From positions 3,172,362 to 3,236,361 of the forward strand of contig NZ_BROD01000001.1 in assembly GCF_024345225.1 (NCBI RefSeq): a DNA stretch of 64,000 nt. Direction: 5' to 3'. A program made the position numbers and the translations under genes. The DNA comes from Clostridium sp. TW13. Its GTDB lineage: Bacteria; Bacillota; Clostridia; Clostridiales; Clostridiaceae. The notes beneath the pieces are model-generated. The model saw only the letters and a list, made by a program, of their open reading frames with translations. It was not told where the DNA came from and searched no databases. How positions within the stretch are numbered: the stretch's first letter is position 1; each line of letters starts with the position of its first letter. Shown here piece after piece: positions 11,570 through 20,109 of the stretch.

Positions 11570-11832
11570 TGTATAAAAAAACTCACCTTTAATGATATAA
11601 TCAAAAAAGGTGAGGATATTATCTCCACTCTATATCACTAAGTTCTATCAAACCCTTGCCTATAACGTGGCATAACGTAAAAGTCTTACTAATTAAAAAT
11701 TGTTCAGACCTTATGCTCCAGAGTGATTCATTATAACCTTAAAGTATCGATTTACACCAAACATCGACTCTCTGTGACTTTATCAGTAATAACCTTTCTC
11801 TTTCAACGCATTTGCTTTTCGTTAAATTTATT
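11570..11832 (-). promoter_or_regulatory. T-box leader, isoleucine (AUC) specifier
   Basis: The minus-strand RNA has Stem I landmarks in the right order: an AGAGAG motif, a GGTG loop flanked by complementary TCGAT and ATCGA arms, then a specifier region GA-ATC-ACTCTGGAGCA. The ATC triplet (11725-11727) sits exactly eleven bases before the end of GGAGCA, the spacing of B. subtilis glyQS as remembered. A T-box-like AGAGTGGAGA (about 11620-11630) precedes the terminator. The T-box departs from the AGGGTGGNACCGCG consensus, the main weak point. Uncharged tRNA-Ile would favour readthrough into ilvN. Confidence 0.8.
11575..11614 (-). terminator. Attenuator terminator of the isoleucine T-box
   Basis: CTCACCTTT (11582-11590) pairs with AAAGGTGAG (11606-11614); on the minus strand the hairpin is followed by six T residues. 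It lies about 90 bases upstream of ilvN and directly after the T-box segment, so it is a conditional rather than a constitutive terminator. Confidence 0.85.
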
Positions 11833-11838
11833 ATAATT

Positions 11839-11867
11839 ATAATATTACATTACTGTTATTATGTCAA
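11839..11867 (-). promoter_or_regulatory. Promoter of the ilvN-cimA-leuCDB-ilvDBC operon
   Basis: Minus-strand TTGACA (11867-11862) and TATTAT (11844-11839) are separated by 17 bases, a near-consensus sigma-A promoter placed just before the T-box leader. Confidence 0.8.
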
Positions 11868-12054
11868 CATTTATTTTTATTTTTTATGAAATTATTAATA
11901 AAAATCACTTTTTGTTAGCAATTTAATTTTAACACTTATGTTTTTTACAATAAAAATTAGTATTTGTAAATTTCAAGATATTTATCTAGTAAATGCCCTA
12001 CACAGTAGCTCTGAGTCACCAAAATAAAAATATGCCTCAAGAAAAGTATGTAAT

Positions 12055-13077
12055 TTATCCCGAAACAACTACTCCATCTAAAGTTACATTCTTAAAATCA
12101 ACAGTTCTCAAAACTTTATTGCTATTTAGTAAGTTTATAAATAACTGTTTTACTGCAACACAAAATTGGGTTGCCTTGTTTTTAATATCCCAAACATATA
12201 AATTGAGATAATAATTCACATACTTTGTGGCAATCCCCATAAATTTCTCTGTATATCTAATAAAATTAAATCCATTATTTCTTGCTGTTTTGTTATCTAA
12301 GTATTCTCCTGTTTTGGTTTTATACCTTTTTGATCTTTCTAATTCTATTCTAAACCTATTTTTCTTTGCAAAACTTATATACGAAAAATTTCTTGCTGTA
12401 CATAATATTGACTTTGGTTTCACTAACGGAGATAAGAACTTCCTTGCATCTTCATAATTTACTACACTATTGTCTATTCCTCTTAAAACTATATTTTCTG
12501 AATCATCTATGCAGCTTATTACTCTTATTCTTTCATTCATAGGTGCTTCAAACCTTGAATATTTTAATCTAATTTTTTTAGTTTCTAAAAAAATTTTCTT
12601 ATTTCCTTTTAAGTTTTTCCGCATCATAAAATCATCAACTTGCACATGATGTGAAAGCTCGCTTGTCATTACTTTATTCTCAATAGAACTTAATATCTTA
12701 TGTCTCCACGCAAAAGCTGTTTTAATATTTATTTTTAATTCCTCTGATATTGCTTTCAATGTCATACCCTTAGCCATGCAGCCTAAATATTGTATCCATA
12801 CGTGAATATCTTTTTTACTGTAGCTTAATGGAGATGTGGTAACCTCAGAAAAAGTTTTATCACAGCATTTACATAGATGTCTTTTATACATATTGGAGCC
12901 TGACTTTGTGTATCCATATTTTATTATATTGATACTACCACAGTGTGGGCATTTTGTTATGTTTTTAGCTGATTTAAAAAAATCATAATAATAGTTTAAA
13001 CAATCTTTTATGTAAATTTCCTTAAATTCTTCATTACATTGGTTCGTTGAAAATAAATCTAATTTATTAGTCCACAT
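12055..13077 (-). CDS. IS1595/ISXO2-like transposase ORF, apparently catalytically altered
   Basis: The N-terminal zinc ribbon (CPHCG and CKCC) and a helix-turn-helix segment (MTLKAISEELKINIKTAFAWRHKIL) are typical of IS1595-type transposases. A DDE-like domain starts at HVQVDDFMMRKNLKGNKK. Where the family usually has a catalytic Asp before a G/N-x-x-Y stretch, this protein reads ILCTARNFSY, and the usual N-x-H-S-R segment before GVATKY reads NNGFNFIRY...GIATKY; both comparisons are from memory. The frame is intact (340 aa). The ATG follows GGAG at 8 bases. No terminal inverted repeats or target duplication were found around it. It is either an immobile remnant or a domesticated DNA-binding protein. 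Confidence 0.75.
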   Translation of the reverse strand: MWTNKLDLFSTNQCNEEFKEIYIKDCLNYYYDFFKSAKNITKCPHCGSINIIKYGYTKSGSNMYKRHLCKCCDKTFSEVTTSPLSYSKKDIHVWIQYLGCMAKGMTLKAISEELKINIKTAFAWRHKILSSIENKVMTSELSHHVQVDDFMMRKNLKGNKKIFLETKKIRLKYSRFEAPMNERIRVISCIDDSENIVLRGIDNSVVNYEDARKFLSPLVKPKSILCTARNFSYISFAKKNRFRIELERSKRYKTKTGEYLDNKTARNNGFNFIRYTEKFMGIATKYVNYYLNLYVWDIKNKATQFCVAVKQLFINLLNSNKVLRTVDFKNVTLDGVVVSG

Positions 13078-13511
13078 CTCAATCACTCCATTCAGAAAAT
13101 ATGTTCTCTCTGAATTTTTGACTGATTATTTTTTTATATTCACTGTGATTAAAATTTTTTATGAAGAATGGATGAAAGGAGATGTGACTGTTTATCTACT
13201 AGAATCCCTATAGAAGTATTCCATAACAATGTTGGTGGACAAGTTACAAAAATTCGACAAATTTTTCGCCAACATTTAGATGGAATACTTCTATATAGGT
13301 TTTCAACTCATTTATGAACATGGTGATATCAAAATCATGGAGAATTCCAACATCAAAATATAGTATAATTCTTGTAATTTTAAAGTAAGTAAACAATAAG
13401 TATAAGCTCACATGATAAATTCGCAAACAAAACACTTAAAAATAAAAAATCCCCCCACACCTACTTGCTTTACGTTTCAAACAATCACAAAATTAATTGA
13501 ACAAAGCTATG
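13078..13511. other. Gene-free stretch upstream of the transposase ORF
   Basis: Holds the palindromic element copy 2 (13209-13295). A short ORF at 13244-13435 merely reads through that palindrome and has no ribosome binding site. No IS terminal repeat is evident. Confidence 0.5.
13209..13295 (+). mobile_element. Palindromic MITE-like element, copy 2
   Basis: Runs from TATAGAAGTATTCCA to TGGAATACTTCTATA, flanked by CCC on the left and a further TAGG on the right. The outer arm carries AAGTATTCC on one side and the exact complement GGAATACTT on the other, a paired change relative to copies with AACTGTTCC that keeps the stem intact. Confidence 0.8.
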
Positions 13512-13550
13512 CCAAAAAAAACAGCTTAAAATATTTTCATATTTTAAGCT
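13512..13550 (-). terminator. Terminator of gpmI
   Basis: AGCTTAAAATAT (13523-13534) pairs with ATATTTTAAGCT (13539-13550); the minus strand continues with GTTTTTTTT. It lies 20 bases after the gpmI stop. Confidence 0.85.
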
Positions 13551-13569
13551 AGTTCATTAAATTAATATA

Positions 13570-15105
13570 CTATTTCATTAAATTTTGACCAGTCATTTCA
13601 GCTGGAACTTCTAATCCCATAGCTGTTAACATAGTTGGAGCTATATCTGAAAGTCTTCCGCCTGATTTTAATTCTTTTCCTTCAGCATCCTTTGATACCC
13701 ATACAAATGGAACTGGATCTGTAGTATGTGCTGTAAATGGTGTACCTGTTGAGAAGTCTATCATTATTTCAGCATTTCCGTGGTCAGCTGTTATAAATAC
13801 TGTACCTTCTTTTTCTAGTACCTTATCTACTACTTTGCCAAGACAAGTATCTACTGCTTCAACAGCCTTCTTAGCTGCTTCAAATACTCCTGTATGACCA
13901 ACCATATCTGGGTTAGCGTAGTTAACTATTATCATATCATACTTATCTGCATCAATCTTAGAAACTAAGTTATCAGTTAACTCAAAAGCACTCATTTCTG
14001 GTTTTAAATCATAAGTAGCAACCTTTGGAGATTGAACTATTTCTCTATCTTCACCTTCATTTGGTTTTTCAACTCCACCGTTGAAGAAGAAAGTAACGTG
14101 AGCATACTTTTCAGTTTCAGCAATTCTTAATTGTTTTAAGCCTTTATTTGAAACATATTCTCCTAAAGTATTTGTATAACTTTCTGGCTTGTAAGCTACT
14201 TCAACTCCAGTAAAGTCTTTGTTGTATTGAGTCATACATACAAAAGTTACATCTAACTTTTCTCTTTGGAAACCATCAAAGTCATCTTGAGTCATAGCCT
14301 TAGTTATTTCTCTTGCTCTATCTGGTCTAAAGTTAAAGAATATAACTGAATCATTATTCTTTACAGTCGCTACTGGAGCACCATTCTCTAATACTACACA
14401 TGGTAATACAAATTCATCTGTTTTATTATCATGATATGAGTTTTCCATTACTTCTACAGCTGAGTTTGCAGTTTCACCCTTACCATTAACTATAGCATCG
14501 TAAGCTAATTGAACTCTTTCCCATCTGTTATCTCTATCCATTGCATAATATCTACCTGAAACTGAAGCAATCTTACCAACTCCAACTTCTTTTAGATAAG
14601 CTTCTAATTCTTCAACAAATTCTTTACCTGATGATGGTGCAACGTCTCTTCCATCCATAAATGCATGAACATAAACATTTTTTACACCCTTATCTTTAGC
14701 CATTTTAATTAGACCCTTTAAGTGATCTATGTGTGAGTGAACTCCACCATCTGATAATAATCCCATTAAGTGTAGAGATGAATTCTTATCAATTGCATTT
14801 TTCATAGCAATATTTAAAGATTCATTATCTAAAATTGTTCCTTCTTCTACTGCTTTAGTTATTCTAGTTAATTCTTGATATATTATTCTTCCTGCACCTA
14901 TATTTAAATGTCCAACTTCTGAATTACCCATTTGTCCTTTAGGAAGTCCAACATCTAAACCTGAAGCTTGAATTTCTGTATGAGGATATTTTGCTATTAT
15001 TCTATCATAATTAGGTTTTACTGCAGCTTCTACAGCATTTCCATCTGATTTAGCAGCAATACCAAATCCGTCTAATATCATTAACATTACTGGTTTTTTT
15101 GACAT
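13570..15105 (-). CDS. gpmI: 2,3-bisphosphoglycerate-independent phosphoglycerate mutase
   Basis: GpmI interconverts 3- and 2-phosphoglycerate using two Mn ions, in the cytoplasm. The N-terminal metal motif ILDGFG and the catalytic serine in MGNSEVGHLNIGAGR are visible; the C-terminal metal-binding TADHGNAEIM and TAHTTDPVPF complete the alkaline-phosphatase-like core. Length is 511 aa. The ATG at 15105 is preceded by GGAGG; the longer frame adds 17 residues upstream without support. It has its own promoter (15191-15219) and terminator, so it can be expressed apart from the cggR operon. Confidence 0.96.
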   Translation of the reverse strand: MSKKPVMLMILDGFGIAAKSDGNAVEAAVKPNYDRIIAKYPHTEIQASGLDVGLPKGQMGNSEVGHLNIGAGRIIYQELTRITKAVEEGTILDNESLNIAMKNAIDKNSSLHLMGLLSDGGVHSHIDHLKGLIKMAKDKGVKNVYVHAFMDGRDVAPSSGKEFVEELEAYLKEVGVGKIASVSGRYYAMDRDNRWERVQLAYDAIVNGKGETANSAVEVMENSYHDNKTDEFVLPCVVLENGAPVATVKNNDSVIFFNFRPDRAREITKAMTQDDFDGFQREKLDVTFVCMTQYNKDFTGVEVAYKPESYTNTLGEYVSNKGLKQLRIAETEKYAHVTFFFNGGVEKPNEGEDREIVQSPKVATYDLKPEMSAFELTDNLVSKIDADKYDMIIVNYANPDMVGHTGVFEAAKKAVEAVDTCLGKVVDKVLEKEGTVFITADHGNAEIMIDFSTGTPFTAHTTDPVPFVWVSKDAEGKELKSGGRLSDIAPTMLTAMGLEVPAEMTGQNLMK

Positions 15106-15190
15106 ATATTTATACCTCCATATATCTTCTTCTCTGTTATTAATTATTTTTAACATTTAATCTAAATTTATTTTGATTTTCTATACAGTA

Positions 15191-15219
15191 ATTATACTAT
15201 ATTATTTCCTTACTCTCAA
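15191..15219 (-). promoter_or_regulatory. Promoter of gpmI
   Basis: Minus-strand TTGAGA (15219-15214), a 17-base spacer and TATAAT (15196-15191), placed about 85 bases upstream of the gpmI start. Confidence 0.7.
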
Positions 15220-15453
15220 CAAATGACATCGTTATCATTTTATTTGACAAAAATTTATTTTTTTATCGTTTTTATGAATATATTAATCTTTATATAAGTA
15301 TAATTTTGAAAAATTATACCTTAAAAAATAGTTGTAATTTAAAACATTAATCATATAGCCTAATAGCTATAAAAAATCTGTTTAGAATAGTATGCGTTTA
15401 TACTACTTTAAAATTACGGATAGTTTCCCCCATATTATAATTTTCTAAAGAAT

Positions 15454-15494
15454 TAAAAAAGTGTTGCAAAATCACATAAGTAAATTTACAACAC
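15454..15494 (-). terminator. Terminator of the cggR-gap-pgk-tpiA operon
   Basis: GTGTTG (15461-15466) pairs with CAACAC (15489-15494), extended inward with AAA/TTT after one mismatch; the minus strand continues with TTTTTT. It is about 110 bases after the tpiA stop. Confidence 0.75.
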
Positions 15495-15605
15495 CTCTTT
15501 CATTTCAATCTAATTTTCAATAATTTAGTTATGCTCTACTTGCATAACTTAAAAAGCAAAGTTATATATCATTGAAAAATACTTAATTTAAAAGTATTTT
15601 TAATT

Positions 15606-16352
15606 CTAGTAGTTAACTATTGCAGAGAAGTCAGAAGCAACTAAGCTAGCTCCACCAACTAATGCTCCGTCTATGTCAGACATAGCCATTTGAGCTTTTA
15701 TTGTGTTTGGTTTAACTGATCCACCGTATTGGATTCTTACTTTGTCAGCAACTTCTGCTCCGTACATTTCTGCAACCATAGCTCTTATTGCTTTTATTGT
15801 TTCGTTTGCTTGTTCATCTGTAGCAGTTTTACCTGTTCCTATAGCCCAGATTGGTTCGTAAGCTATAACTAGTTTAGCTGCTTGATCGTTAGTTAATCCA
15901 GCTATATCAGCTTTAATTTGAGCTTCTATAACTTTATTAGTTGTTCCATTTTCTCTTTGCTCTAAAGATTCTCCACAGCAAAGGATTGGAGTTATGTTGT
16001 GTTCGAAAGCTTTCTTAACTTTCTTGTTTAATGCTTCATCAGTTTCATTGAAGTATTCTCTTCTTTCACTGTGTCCTAAAACAACATATTCAATTCCCAT
16101 AGCTTCAAGCATTCCTGGAGCAACTTCTCCTGTGAAAGCTCCACTTTCTTCAAAATGCATGTTTTGTGCAGCAACTTTAATATTTGATCCAGCTGCAGCT
16201 TTTTTAACAGCATCTAAACATACGAATGTAGGGCATACAACTACATCACAAGTAGCATCCTTTACTAATGACTTTAATTCTTCTACCATTTTTACTGCTT
16301 CTTCAACAGTTTTGTTCATTTTCCAGTTTCCTGCTATTATAGCTTTTCTCAT
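15606..16352 (-). CDS. tpiA: Triosephosphate isomerase
   Basis: Interconverts dihydroxyacetone phosphate and glyceraldehyde 3-phosphate. Catalytic residues are visible: N and K in AGNWKMNKT, His in [12 protein letters not shown] and Glu in [16 protein letters not shown]; the phosphate loop GGSVKP and GALVGGASL follow. Length of 248 aa is standard. GAGGTGA precedes the ATG. It is the last gene of the cggR operon, 89 bases after pgk. Confidence 0.97.
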   Translation of the reverse strand: MRKAIIAGNWKMNKTVEEAVKMVEELKSLVKDATCDVVVCPTFVCLDAVKKAAAGSNIKVAAQNMHFEESGAFTGEVAPGMLEAMGIEYVVLGHSERREYFNETDEALNKKVKKAFEHNITPILCCGESLEQRENGTTNKVIEAQIKADIAGLTNDQAAKLVIAYEPIWAIGTGKTATDEQANETIKAIRAMVAEMYGAEVADKVRIQYGGSVKPNTIKAQMAMSDIDGALVGGASLVASDFSAIVNY

Positions 16353-16384
16353 TATAAATCACCTCATATATTTATTCTTGAAAT

Positions 16385-16413
16385 AAGGGTTTTGAGCAAA
16401 AGCCAAAACCCTT
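16385..16413 (-). other. Perfect hairpin between pgk and tpiA
   Basis: AAGGGTTTT (16385-16393) and AAAACCCTT (16405-16413) form a 9-bp stem with an 11-base loop. There is no T-run on the minus strand, so an mRNA processing or stability hairpin is more likely than a terminator. Confidence 0.5.
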
Positions 16414-16441
16414 TATAATTGTTAACTTTAATTAAATAAAA

Positions 16442-17620
16442 TTATTTATTGTTTAAAGCAACTATTCCTGGAAGTTCTTTTCCTTCTAAGAATTCTAGTG
16501 ATGCTCCACCACCAGTAGAGATATGAGTCATCTTATCTCCAAATCCTAATATATTAACAGCAGCAGCTGAGTCTCCTCCACCGATTACTGTTGTAGCATC
16601 TGCATCAGCCATAGCCTTAGCAACTGCTATAGTTCCCTTGTTGTAGTTTTCGAATTCGAATACTCCCATTGGTCCGTTCCAGATTACTGTCTTAGCATCT
16701 TTGATTGCATCAGCATATAAAGTTTCAGTCTTAGGTCCAATATCTAATCCCATGTTTCCGGCTGGAATGTTTTCATCAGCAGTAACAGTAGCTTCTACAT
16801 CTTTGAATTCAGCAGCAACTCTGTGGTCAACTGGTAATAAGAATTTAACTCCCTTAGATTTAGCTTTTTCGATCATTTCTTTAGCGTAGTCAAGTCTATC
16901 TTCTTCTACTAAAGATGTTCCTATTTCAAATCCTTGAGCTTTTAAGAATGTGTAAGCCATTCCTCCACCGATGATTATAGTATCAACTTTTTCTAATAAG
17001 TTGTTTATAACAGCAATCTTATCTGAAACCTTAGCTCCACCTAAAATAGCTACGAATGGTCTTACTGGAGATTCAACAGCTTCTCCTAAGAATTTTAATT
17101 CTTTTTGAATTAAGTATCCACATACAGCTGTATCGATAAATTCAGTAACTCCAACTGTAGAGCAGTGTGCTCTATGAGCTGTACCAAATGCATCGTTAAC
17201 AAAAACGTCAGCTAAAGAAGCTAATTCTTTAGAGAATGTTTCAACATTCTTAGTTTCTTCTTTTCTGCATCTTGTATTTTCTAGTAATACAACATCTCCG
17301 TCTTTCATTGCTGCAACAGCTTTTTTAGCGTTTTCTCCAACAACTTCTTCATCTCTAGCGAAAACTACTTCTTTGTTTAATAGTTCGCTTAATCTCTTAG
17401 CTACTGGTGCTAAAGACTTAGATGCATCTTTTCCTAAATGTGAGCAAAGAATAACTCTTGCTCCATTATTTATTAAGTAGTTTATAGTTGGAAGTGCTCC
17501 GTTTAATCTGTTTTCATCAGTTATAACGCCATCTTTTAGTGGTACGTTAAAGTCACATCTTACTAAAACTTTTTTACCTTTAACTTCGATATCTTCGATT
17601 GTTTTTTTATTAAAACTCAT
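16442..17620 (-). CDS. pgk: Phosphoglycerate kinase
   Basis: Transfers the acyl phosphate of 1,3-bisphosphoglycerate to ADP. Family signatures are [14 protein letters not shown], the basic patch [25 protein letters not shown], and the C-terminal nucleotide-binding [17 protein letters not shown] and [13 protein letters not shown]. Length is 392 aa. The ATG at 17620 follows GAGGTGA; an upstream GTG would lie inside that ribosome site. It is preceded by a hairpin (17663-17708) that separates it from gap. Confidence 0.97.
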   Translation of the reverse strand: MSFNKKTIEDIEVKGKKVLVRCDFNVPLKDGVITDENRLNGALPTINYLINNGARVILCSHLGKDASKSLAPVAKRLSELLNKEVVFARDEEVVGENAKKAVAAMKDGDVVLLENTRCRKEETKNVETFSKELASLADVFVNDAFGTAHRAHCSTVGVTEFIDTAVCGYLIQKELKFLGEAVESPVRPFVAILGGAKVSDKIAVINNLLEKVDTIIIGGGMAYTFLKAQGFEIGTSLVEEDRLDYAKEMIEKAKSKGVKFLLPVDHRVAAEFKDVEATVTADENIPAGNMGLDIGPKTETLYADAIKDAKTVIWNGPMGVFEFENYNKGTIAVAKAMADADATTVIGGGDSAAAVNILGFGDKMTHISTGGGASLEFLEGKELPGIVALNNK

Positions 17621-17662
17621 GTTTTTCACCTCATAAAAAATTTTTTATTTGGATATTAAATT

Positions 17663-17708
17663 GGTCTGGCCTCATAGCCGTTAACTACAAAACCAGACCT
17701 ATTTTTTT
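17663..17708 (+). terminator. Terminator-shaped hairpin in the gap-pgk gap, oriented on the plus strand
   Basis: GGTCTGG (17663-17669) pairs with CCAGACC (17693-17699), followed on the plus strand by ATTTTTTT. No plus-strand gene lies upstream. On the minus (sense) strand it lacks a T-run, so there it may act as a processing hairpin; on the plus strand it could stop antisense transcription. Confidence 0.5.
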
Positions 17709-17742
17709 AATCTTTAAATACTTAAACTTAAATTCTTAAATC

Positions 17743-18750
17743 TTAGAAGAATTTAGCAAAGTGCTTTATAGTTCTAACCATTTGGCTAGTGTATGAATTT
17801 TCGTTGTCATACCATGCAACTGTTTGTACTTGGTATAAGTCTTCTCCAACTTTAGAAACCATTGTTTGAGTTGCATCGAATAAAGAACCAAATCTGATTC
17901 CAACGATATCAGAAGATACTAATTCTTCTTCAGTGTATCCGAAAGATTCATTTGAAGCAGCTTTCATAGCAGCGTTAACAGCTTCAACTGTAAGATCTTT
18001 TGCTTTAACAACTGAAACTAAGATTGTAGTTGAACCAGTTGGAACTGGAACTCTTTGTGCAGAACCGATTAATTTTCCTTTTAATTCTGGAATAACTAAA
18101 CCGATAGCTTTTGCAGCTCCTGTTGAGTTAGGAACTATGTTAACAGCTGCAGCTCTAGCACGTCTGAAGTCTCCCTTTCTGTGTGGTCCATCAAGTACCA
18201 TTTGATCTCCAGTATAAGCATGAATTGTTGACATTATACCAGATTGAATTGGTGCAAGATCATTAAGAGCTTTAGCCATTGGAGCTAAGCAGTTTGTTGT
18301 ACAAGATGCAGCTGAAATTATGTGATCTTCAGCAGTTAATACTTCGTGGTTTACATTGTAAACAACTGTTGGAAGGTCGTTTCCAGCTGGAGCTGAAATA
18401 ACAACTTTCTTAGCACCTGCATTGATATGTGCTTGAGATTTAGCTTTTGATACATAGAATCCAGTACATTCTAGAACTACGTCTACTCCGATTTCTCCCC
18501 ATGGAAGTTTAGAAGCATCAGCTTCAGCATAAATCTTTATTTCTTTTCCGTTAACAACGATAGAAGATTCTTTAACTTCTACTTCACCGTCATATCTACC
18601 TTGAGATGAATCATATTTTAATAAGTGAGCTAACATTTTAGGATCTGTTAAGTCGTTGATTGCAACAACATCGAATCCTTCTGCTCCAAACATTTGTCTA
18701 AATGCAAGACGTCCTATACGTCCAAAACCATTAATTGCTACCTTTACCAT
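17743..18750 (-). CDS. gap: Glyceraldehyde-3-phosphate dehydrogenase
   Basis: Glycolytic NAD-dependent enzyme. The Rossmann motif [14 protein letters not shown] is at the N-terminus and the catalytic cysteine is in [12 protein letters not shown]. The catalytic His lies near [11 protein letters not shown], and [12 protein letters not shown] is at the C-terminus. The acidic residue after the Rossmann strand (VVAINDLTD) fits NAD specificity. Length is 335 aa. AGGAGG precedes the ATG. It follows cggR by 92 bases, the usual first structural gene of the CggR operon. Confidence 0.97.
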   Translation of the reverse strand: MVKVAINGFGRIGRLAFRQMFGAEGFDVVAINDLTDPKMLAHLLKYDSSQGRYDGEVEVKESSIVVNGKEIKIYAEADASKLPWGEIGVDVVLECTGFYVSKAKSQAHINAGAKKVVISAPAGNDLPTVVYNVNHEVLTAEDHIISAASCTTNCLAPMAKALNDLAPIQSGIMSTIHAYTGDQMVLDGPHRKGDFRRARAAAVNIVPNSTGAAKAIGLVIPELKGKLIGSAQRVPVPTGSTTILVSVVKAKDLTVEAVNAAMKAASNESFGYTEEELVSSDIVGIRFGSLFDATQTMVSKVGEDLYQVQTVAWYDNENSYTSQMVRTIKHFAKFF

Positions 18751-18842
18751 GTAAAATTACCTCCTAAAAGTATCTATAATTATATAAAATATTAAAAAAA
18801 TATTTTTATATCGTAATTTAATATTAGAGAAATAATCAATAT

Positions 18843-19877
18843 TTATACTTGTAAATTTAATTTCTCCATTATTTTTTTTGCTGCGCCTTCATCTGTAACC
18901 AAAACACCATTCTTTTTACCAAACTCAGTGGCTATAATGGCATCAACCTTATCTTTGCCTGCTGCTACTGCAATATGCAAATTAAGAGTGGTTATATCAT
19001 CTATGTTAATTCCTAAGGTTGGTGTTACCCAAACTACTTTAGAATCTTCATCAAAATAACATCCGAAAGCTTCTCCTACAGCTCCAAGCTCTTCTAATCG
19101 ATCTAATTGTTCTTGAGATAGACCTCTTTTTAAACCCATTTTATCAGCTCGACCTATTCCATAAATTAAAATATTAGCCTTGTGTATAAATTGGATAACT
19201 TCTTGAATACCTTTCTGTCTAGTAAGCGTTTGTAATATATCATTACTTAAGTTTTCTGGTACATGTAATAACTTATAGGTACCGTTTAACCTTTCTGCTA
19301 ACCTTGCAGCTAAACTATTGGATTGAGTTTCAACTTTTCTTCCCATTCCACCTCTAGCTGGAACAACTAGTACATCTTTTATATTGTTCATCTTTGGGAA
19401 ACTATCCACCACTTGTTTAATGGTACTGCCACCTGTAATGGCTATTATATCCCCTGATTTTATCTGGTTTTTAGCATAGTTTGCTGCTGATTTACCTAAT
19501 TCTTTTAATATGGTAACATCATCATCTGCATCACCAGATACCACTATTACATCTTTTAAATTAAGAGCTTCTTTTATTGCTTGTTCCACATCTGAAAGAC
19601 CCTTAATTTCATGAACATACTCTTTTAAGTCTTCTAAAATTTCAGTTCCTTCACTTGTTACAGTCATTCCTGGAGCATTGATCTCAATTAAATTTTGACT
19701 CTTCAAAAATTCAACCTCAGTTCTAACAACTCTCTCACCAAGACTTAAAGTATTTGCTAAAACTCTTCTACCAACAGGTTCATTATAATATATTGTTCGC
19801 AGTATATTATATCTTTTTTCCATTAAGTCTACAAGCTCAGGAATTAACTTTTTCTGAAGCCTTAATATATCTTGCAA
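18843..19877 (-). CDS. cggR: Central glycolytic genes regulator (SorC/DeoR type)
   Basis: Sugar-phosphate-responsive repressor of the gap-pgk-tpiA operon. An N-terminal winged helix-turn-helix (LSLGERVVRTEVEFLKSQNLIEI) is followed by the SorC effector domain with phosphate-loop-like AITGGSTIKQVV and GIGRADKM. The longest frame begins with a GTG at 19931, but that position falls at the expected transcription start and has no ribosome site. TTG at 19877 (LQDILRLQKKL) follows GGGAG and gives 344 aa, close to the roughly 340 aa of B. subtilis CggR. The repressor gene heads its own operon, implying autoregulation through the operator at 19894-19931. Confidence 0.92.
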   Translation of the reverse strand: MQDILRLQKKLIPELVDLMEKRYNILRTIYYNEPVGRRVLANTLSLGERVVRTEVEFLKSQNLIEINAPGMTVTSEGTEILEDLKEYVHEIKGLSDVEQAIKEALNLKDVIVVSGDADDDVTILKELGKSAANYAKNQIKSGDIIAITGGSTIKQVVDSFPKMNNIKDVLVVPARGGMGRKVETQSNSLAARLAERLNGTYKLLHVPENLSNDILQTLTRQKGIQEVIQFIHKANILIYGIGRADKMGLKRGLSQEQLDRLEELGAVGEAFGCYFDEDSKVVWVTPTLGINIDDITTLNLHIAVAAGKDKVDAIIATEFGKKNGVLVTDEGAAKKIMEKLNLQV

Positions 19878-19893
19878 ACCTAACACTCCCTTT

Positions 19894-19931
19894 GGTCTTT
19901 CAATGTCCCACTTGAATATTTTCTGTCCCAC
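19894..19931 (-). promoter_or_regulatory. CggR-type operator (two direct repeats, 20-bp period)
   Basis: GTGGGACA occurs on the minus strand at 19931-19924 and again at 19911-19904, exactly 20 bases apart. B. subtilis CggR binds direct repeats built as CGGGAC-N6-TGTC with the same 20-base period (recalled). The repeats sit immediately downstream of the -10 box, a roadblock position. Confidence 0.75.
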
Positions 19932-19938
19932 AAGTATT

Positions 19939-19944
19939 ATTATA
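19939..19944 (-). promoter_or_regulatory. -10 box of the cggR operon
   Basis: Minus-strand TATAAT; the expected start of transcription falls at about 19932, next to the operator. No good -35 was found 17 bases upstream (TTTTAA is the closest), consistent with a moderate promoter. Confidence 0.5.
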
Positions 19945-20109
19945 AAACACTTATCTCAATTTTAAAAGCCTTTTCACAATTTTTTTTAAATTTTATAGTA
20001 ATTTAATATATTATAAACATTTATTCCTTTTATCATATGACCTTGTTATATATTTACTCTTTTCTTATGATATTCTTATTAAATTATTTTTATCTTTTTC
20101 TTTTTTTCT

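Larger units (their letters stand above)
15106..15605. other. tpiA-gpmI intergenic region
   Basis: Contains the gpmI promoter (15191-15219) and the tpiA terminator (15454-15494). Nothing else was recognised in about 230 AT-rich bases between them. Confidence 0.5.

Noticed and set aside
11940-13208. Complete insertion sequence around the transposase
   Set aside because: Only TCTAGTA is shared by inward-read flanks at both sides, too short to define terminal inverted repeats; no target duplication seen.
13244-13435. 63-residue minus-strand ORF upstream of the transposase
   Set aside because: Ends inside palindromic copy 2; no ribosome binding site.
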